Positions 59,171 through 64,000 of a stretch of 64,000 nucleotides of DNA are shown here, piece by piece. Under the pieces are notes generated by a model that was given only the letters and a program-made list of their open reading frames with translations, searched no databases and was not told the origin of the DNA. Position 1 is the first letter of the stretch, and each line of letters begins with the position of its first letter. The stretch lies in assembly GCA_965222975.1 (NCBI GenBank), contig CBDCVJ010000047.1, positions 1-64,000 on the forward strand. Reading direction: 5' to 3'. The stretch is from UBA6168 sp965222975. Lineage in GTDB: Bacteria > Bacteroidota > Bacteroidia > Chitinophagales > Saprospiraceae. The position numbers and the translations under genes were made by a program.

Positions 59171-62100
59171 ATGACCGATCATACGGCAGTTGTTTGTGAA
59201 GGTGGTTGTGTTGATATTGATGGGATGCAATATTGCGCCCCTGGGCCATATACCATTACACTAACCAACGTGTTGGGCTGTGATAGTGTGGTCAATTTGA
59301 CTTTCAATGAAGAATCTGCAACCGCTGTTATTGACCCGGCAAATCCTCCTTCCTTGACCTGTATGAACAGTTCGGTGGTATTGGATGGATCAAGTTCTAC
59401 TGGTGATACCTATGAATGGTCAGGCCCAAACAGCTTTTCAAGCGATCAACCTACCGTAACGGTTACCGAGCCGGGCAACTATACCCTGACCGTTTATAAT
59501 AATGCTGCAAATCCACCCTGTCAATCAAATACATTTGTTACTGTCGGCGATGGCATTGTGCCTCCTGACCTAATAGTAGTAGGCGCAGCCCCTCAAATAT
59601 GTGCTGGAGAAACATTCGACCTATCTACACTTACTATTCAGGATCAAAACAATACCAATCCGATTATTACATACCATAGCGGCACGCCAGCTACACCTGT
59701 CAATGAGTTGGGCAGTACAATTGTAACACCAACTGGTACAACTACCTATTATATATTGGGTGCTACGGGTTCTTGCACAGATGAAACAAATGTTCAGCTT
59801 AGCGTCAATAGTTTGCCGATTGCTGATTTCACAGCTTCCTCGGCCATTTGTGCAACAGATGAAGCAACTGTCACCTATACGGGTAGTGCATTGGCAGGGG
59901 CTGTTTACAACTGGGACTTCGATGGAGGCTTGGCAGCACCAGGCACAGGGGCTGGCCCACACCTTGTAACTTGGGGGGCGGGTGGTACATATACCGTTTC
60001 TTTAACAGTAGAAGAAAATGGTTGTACTTCTACTGCTTTTACCCAAGAAGTAACTGTTGATATGCCGCTGCAAACACCTCAAGTTACCTGTGATAGCACT
60101 TCAACGTCCAGTATATTTTTCAGTTGGGCAGATGTGCCGGGAAGTACTGGTTATGACATCAATGTGTTATCCAGCCCCAGCAGTGGAAATGGAATGCAGG
60201 GAGCAGGAAACACCTATTTTTTTGAAGGCTTAAATGCAGGTGAAGGTGTGACCATCGAAGTGGTGGCCATGAATTCTGGACTTTGCGGTAACAGTAGCGC
60301 TCAGTTCACTTGTTACGCAGAAGACTGTTCGGGTGTAGTTCTTGACATAACACCTGTACCAGATGTTTGCTTAGGACCATCTTCAATGCCCTTTTTCTTG
60401 AATGCTACTGCTACAGGAGGAAATGGGAACGGAACGTTTTTATGGTCAGGGATGGGAGTCACATCCGACGGTAATTTTGATCCAGAGCTAGGGTCTTTGG
60501 GTCTTAATGCTTTGACTCTCAATTATTATGAAGATAATTGTGTTTATTCAGAAACTGTAGATATTACTATTTATGAAACACCTTTGGTGGCTATTGATGT
60601 GCCTTCTTTTATATGTGCTGAAGATGTCATTCCGATCACTTTCGTAGGCGTTACTGAACCCGGTTCTATTTATACTTGGGATTTTGAGGACGGGACTATT
60701 GTTTCTACTGGAACGCCCGGCCAAATCATGGAGGTTATTTGGCCAGATGGTGGCACTTATGATATTTCCCTAACTGTGGAAAGCCCAAACGGCTGTATTT
60801 CTGAAACTTTGGTGTTGCCTATCACTTTGGAGCCATCTTTAGGAGAGCCAGATATTATATGTTCTTTAAGCACTTCCTGCGTAACTTTTACCTGGACGAT
60901 AGACCCAAACGCCAGCAGCTACAGTGTCAACTTTCCTGGTGGGCACTTTGCAACTGACGAATCAACAAGCACTGAGAAAATTTACCGAGTATGCAATTTA
61001 CCTCCAGGTGAAACAGTACCGATCAGTGTTCAAGCCATTGGCCCCATACCCTGTGGGAATAATTCTTTTGAAACTTTTTGTCAAACAGAGGCTTGTCCAA
61101 ATGTCGTTATGACCATTGACCCGGTTACTGATATTTGTTTGACCACAACGACTGTTCCGTTCAATTTGACTGCAACGGTAACGGGCGATTCGCCTGATGG
61201 CATATTAACATGGACTGGAAATGGCGTTGACGCATCTGGCGTATTTAACCCCAGCCAAGCCGACATAGGAGCAAACACCATTTCTTTGACCTACGAAGAA
61301 GGTGCATGTTTGTTTGTGGAAACAATTACCATAAATGTTTTTGAAACACCAATAGCTGATTTTACTGCCGATGCAATTATTTGTGCAGGAAATGCCGCTA
61401 CAACGACCTATACAGGGACAAACAATGCAAGCTTGAACTACACTTGGGATTTTGACGGAGGGGTTTCTGCCACTAATGATGGCCCAGGCCCTCATGATGT
61501 AACGTGGGCAGTGGGCGGCAATTACACCGTTACTTTATTTGTTGAAAATGTGGATGGCTGTTTTTCTGAAACAGTTAGCATGAATGTTGAAGTTGAGGAT
61601 GCCATACAAACCCCTGTGATAAATTGTTCTACAACGACAACTTCGGTTGTTTTCTCTTGGAATAGTGTTCCCAATGTACAGGATTCGATAATAGTTGTAT
61701 CTATTCCACAGCAGGGTGTCTTGCAAGGAAACACTTATACTATTGACGGCCTCCAACCCAGTACACCTGTTGACTTTGAATTAACGCTCATAGGGGCAGG
61801 AGCATGTCCACCAGTCATTGTACAACAATCCTGTGCAACGGAAAACTGCCCAGCTATCACAGTGGACGTGGGAGAAGTAGCAGATATATGCTTGGGCACT
61901 AGTACACCTATCCAGTTGGATGTTTTAATAACAGGTAGTGATGGTTCTGGGACGGGCATTTGGTCGGGTGATGGTGTTAATGTTGCTAGCGGTATATTCG
62001 ACCCTAGTGCGGCCGGTTTCGGGACACATGTTTTAAAATATACTTTTGATGAAGCATCCTGTATATATGTGGATTCCATTTTTGTCAATGTTTATCAGCA

Positions 62101-63904
62101 ACCAACAACTGATTTTACCGCAGATGCCATAATATGTCTATCTGATGCTTCCGTAGTAACTTTCAATGGTATTGCTGGAACCAATGCAGATTTTGTATGG
62201 GATTTTGGCGGCGGAACGGCGCAGCCCGGTATAGGCCCAGGGCCACATCAAGTAACATGGGATACTCCTGGAGACAAGACCATTTCGTTAGATATAATTG
62301 AAAATGGGTGTACTGCTGGCCAGTTTGCACAACAAGTACAAGTGGACGAAGAACTTACCATTCCTTTTGTTTCATGTTCTTCAACTACAGCAACAGTTGA
62401 GTTTAGTTGGGAAAATGTTTCTGGTGCAACTGGTTATGAAATTGTAATTTTGAACCAAGGTGCAGGGCCTCAATTGATAACAGATACTTCCTATTTGGTA
62501 TCCGGGCTTGAGCCAGGTGAAGAAGTTATTTTACAACTTACGATAATTGGTAATACAGTTTGTCCTCCATCGACTACTAACATTCCTTGCAGTGCCAACC
62601 TTTGCTCTGATGTTTCAGTCAATATCGCTCAAGTTGATCCAATATGCCTGACCCCTGATGCAGATCAAGTAGTCCTACAGTCCACTGTTGATGGGACAGC
62701 TGGCGCGGGTTCGGGTCTATGGTCAGGGCCTGGGGTGGTTGATGCCATACAAGGCATTTTTGACCCCCAAGTCGCAGGCGAAGGGCTGCACCCTATCACC
62801 TATAATTACCAATTGGTAAACTGTAACTACACACATATAATCGAAATAAAAGTAGCTCCCCCGCCCATAGCAGACGCTGGAGAAGATGCCAGTCTTACCT
62901 GTTGGGATAGTGAATCAACTATTCGGTTGGGTGGAGATAATAGTGCCTCAGGACCAAATGTGATATATGAGTGGGCAACCGTTTCTGGCGACTTGCCGGA
63001 TAATGTCAACATTCTTCGACCTGAAGTTTCAGAACCTGGCACTTATGTGTTGACTGTGACCGATGTTGAATTAGGCTGCTCAAGTTCCGATGAGATAGTG
63101 GTATCTGCCTTTATGGACATACCAGAGCCCAGCGTTTCTTTTGCCCCATCTGATTGTAGTGGGCAGAATACGACCGTTGCAATTGAGAATGTGACTGGAG
63201 GGATTGAGCCTTATTTGTTTTCCTTGGATGGTGAGCCATACGTTGCTGAGGACACCTTTGCTTTCTTGATGCCGGGCATTTACACCCTGTCTGTAATTGA
63301 TGCGGCAGGCTGCGAAGGAGAGATGGAATTTGAAGTGGAGGACTTGGGAGGGGAATTTAACCTAAATCTTACTGCTAACCTTGTTGGCAGAAACCATATC
63401 GAAGAAGGCGAATCCATCCAATTGATTGCATTGACAAATGTCCCTTTCGACCTCATTGATTCTGTCGTTTGGTCAAACCCCGATCTGTTAAGTTGCACGG
63501 ATTGCCTTGACCCAATGGCAACGCCGACAGAGGCAACCACATTTACTTTGACGGCTTACCTCAATGGGTGCGAGGTGTCTGATGAAATAACGATACATGT
63601 TGAATATAAGAGTCCGATCTATGTGCCAAATGCCTTTTCTCCAAACGGCGATCAAGTGAATGATGTACTGAAAATCTACACTGGCCCGCGTGTCGCAAAG
63701 ATAAAATCCTTTATGATCTTTGACCGTTGGGGAGAAATGGTCTCCATCCATCAGGACTTTTCCCCTGATGACCCTGGGGGAGCATGGGATGGAACATTGG
63801 ATGGAAAGGAAATGAATCCTGCAGTATTCGTATGGTTCGCAGAAGTAGAGCTGATTGATGGTTCAACCAAAATGCTGGAAGGAGACATTTCACTTATTAG
63901 GTAA
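59171..63904 (+). CDS. Giant T9SS adhesin, fragment 3 of 3: four PKD/FnIII modules and T9SS type B domain
   Basis: After a Cys-rich unit and an Ig-like domain come four tandem modules of about 250-256 residues, starting near residues 217, 473, 728 and 979. Each has a PKD-like part (ADFTASSAICATDEATVTYT; YNWDFDGG), a fibronectin III-like part (SIFFSWADVPGSTGYDINVL) and an Ig-like part (DVCLGPSSMPFFLNATATGG). A SprB-like repeat follows (GGIEPYLFSLDGEPYV). The last 95 residues (VPNAFSPNGDQVNDVLKIYT, FMIFDRWGEMV, GAWDGTLDGKEM) are the gliding-associated T9SS type B sorting domain. It is a cell-surface adhesin. With both frameshifts repaired the protein has about 1,970 residues. Confidence 0.9.
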   Translation: MTDHTAVVCEGGCVDIDGMQYCAPGPYTITLTNVLGCDSVVNLTFNEESATAVIDPANPPSLTCMNSSVVLDGSSSTGDTYEWSGPNSFSSDQPTVTVTEPGNYTLTVYNNAANPPCQSNTFVTVGDGIVPPDLIVVGAAPQICAGETFDLSTLTIQDQNNTNPIITYHSGTPATPVNELGSTIVTPTGTTTYYILGATGSCTDETNVQLSVNSLPIADFTASSAICATDEATVTYTGSALAGAVYNWDFDGGLAAPGTGAGPHLVTWGAGGTYTVSLTVEENGCTSTAFTQEVTVDMPLQTPQVTCDSTSTSSIFFSWADVPGSTGYDINVLSSPSSGNGMQGAGNTYFFEGLNAGEGVTIEVVAMNSGLCGNSSAQFTCYAEDCSGVVLDITPVPDVCLGPSSMPFFLNATATGGNGNGTFLWSGMGVTSDGNFDPELGSLGLNALTLNYYEDNCVYSETVDITIYETPLVAIDVPSFICAEDVIPITFVGVTEPGSIYTWDFEDGTIVSTGTPGQIMEVIWPDGGTYDISLTVESPNGCISETLVLPITLEPSLGEPDIICSLSTSCVTFTWTIDPNASSYSVNFPGGHFATDESTSTEKIYRVCNLPPGETVPISVQAIGPIPCGNNSFETFCQTEACPNVVMTIDPVTDICLTTTTVPFNLTATVTGDSPDGILTWTGNGVDASGVFNPSQADIGANTISLTYEEGACLFVETITINVFETPIADFTADAIICAGNAATTTYTGTNNASLNYTWDFDGGVSATNDGPGPHDVTWAVGGNYTVTLFVENVDGCFSETVSMNVEVEDAIQTPVINCSTTTTSVVFSWNSVPNVQDSIIVVSIPQQGVLQGNTYTIDGLQPSTPVDFELTLIGAGACPPVIVQQSCATENCPAITVDVGEVADICLGTSTPIQLDVLITGSDGSGTGIWSGDGVNVASGIFDPSAAGFGTHVLKYTFDEASCIYVDSIFVNVYQQPTTDFTADAIICLSDASVVTFNGIAGTNADFVWDFGGGTAQPGIGPGPHQVTWDTPGDKTISLDIIENGCTAGQFAQQVQVDEELTIPFVSCSSTTATVEFSWENVSGATGYEIVILNQGAGPQLITDTSYLVSGLEPGEEVILQLTIIGNTVCPPSTTNIPCSANLCSDVSVNIAQVDPICLTPDADQVVLQSTVDGTAGAGSGLWSGPGVVDAIQGIFDPQVAGEGLHPITYNYQLVNCNYTHIIEIKVAPPPIADAGEDASLTCWDSESTIRLGGDNSASGPNVIYEWATVSGDLPDNVNILRPEVSEPGTYVLTVTDVELGCSSSDEIVVSAFMDIPEPSVSFAPSDCSGQNTTVAIENVTGGIEPYLFSLDGEPYVAEDTFAFLMPGIYTLSVIDAAGCEGEMEFEVEDLGGEFNLNLTANLVGRNHIEEGESIQLIALTNVPFDLIDSVVWSNPDLLSCTDCLDPMATPTEATTFTLTAYLNGCEVSDEITIHVEYKSPIYVPNAFSPNGDQVNDVLKIYTGPRVAKIKSFMIFDRWGEMVSIHQDFSPDDPGGAWDGTLDGKEMNPAVFVWFAEVELIDGSTKMLEGDISLIR

Positions 63905-63928
63905 AATAATAGTCAAAAACATGACCTC

Positions 63929-63966
63929 AAAGAGGTGTCAGCTTTAATGCCGACACCTCTTTTTTC
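63929..63966 (+). terminator. Intrinsic terminator after the adhesin
   Basis: AAAGAGGTGTC and GACACCTCTTT form a perfect 11-bp stem followed by T6. Confidence 0.85.
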
Positions 63967-64000
63967 TTTCCAAATTACATATTAGGATTTTTTGGTAAAG

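Noticed and set aside
59820..62870. Regular repeats that could suggest a CRISPR-like or tandem DNA array
   Set aside because: Period is about 765 bases, in frame and diverged at base level; these are protein modules, not DNA repeats.

Overview
The window reads as a chromosomal segment of a marine or aquatic Bacteroidota of the Saprospiria type. The signs are: several very large secreted proteins that end in type IX secretion (T9SS) sorting domains of both the A type and the gliding-associated B type; SprB-like repeats, PKD and choice-of-anchor modules; TTTG/TAnnTTTG-type promoters with A-rich leaders instead of Shine-Dalgarno sites; and M28 and S9 secreted peptidases. I recognise no tRNA, rRNA or CRISPR array.

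Layout. 1-1.2 kb: 5' part of carB (minus) with a leader that contains a terminator-like hairpin. 1.6-8.3 kb: two secreted T9SS proteins, one with dockerin- and cohesin-like domains and one beta-helix/SprB-repeat protein with a sharply AT-rich centre. 8.3-20.4 kb: M28 peptidase, ECF sigma factor plus a small acidic partner, MscS-like channel, PaaH- and PaaI-like phenylacetate enzymes, S9 peptidase, a small secreted protein, RecG. 20.4-29.2 kb (minus): GABA/polyamine-type block (gabT, small MscS, PLP decarboxylase, ATP-grasp ligase, C45 acyltransferase, gabD), with long inverted repeats in the gaps. 29.4-32.3 kb: two divergent paralogous voltage-gated-type K+ channels with C-terminal zinc ribbons and an odd MscL. 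32.5-35.6 kb: AlkD-like / SPL-like radical SAM / AlkD-like repair operon, DUF1801, small basic protein. 35.8-42 kb: stress-signalling island (two Usp genes, ECF sigma, NarL-type regulator, soluble histidine kinase, RsbT-RsbX fusion, STAS protein, a broken Usp). 42-44.4 kb: a cation/proton antiporter cut by a recent IS3-type element. 44.5-50.9 kb: a tight five-gene operon (PPK2, fold-II PLP enzyme, DUF1611/DgcN-like, MurL-like PP-loop/creatininase fusion, dipeptide-epimerase/DgcA-like), then another Usp. 52-57.6 kb: MscS remnant, DUF3137, LpxH, secreted propeller-like protein, Psd, glycosyltransferase-like membrane protein. 58-63.9 kb: a giant PKD/FnIII adhesin of about 1,970 residues split by two single-base frameshifts, ending in a T9SS type B domain.

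The best candidate for an undescribed system is the 44.5-50.9 kb operon, which joins enzymes of D-glutamate and muramyl-dipeptide stereochemistry with a fusion architecture I have not met before. The RsbT-RsbX fusion wired to a two-component pair, the two-AlkD/SPL operon and the decarboxylase/ATP-grasp/C45 block are next. Long perfect intergenic inverted repeats and homopolymer tracts in surface-protein genes recur through the window. Coordinates, reading frames and motifs were read from the sequence; family names rest on motif recognition without a database search.
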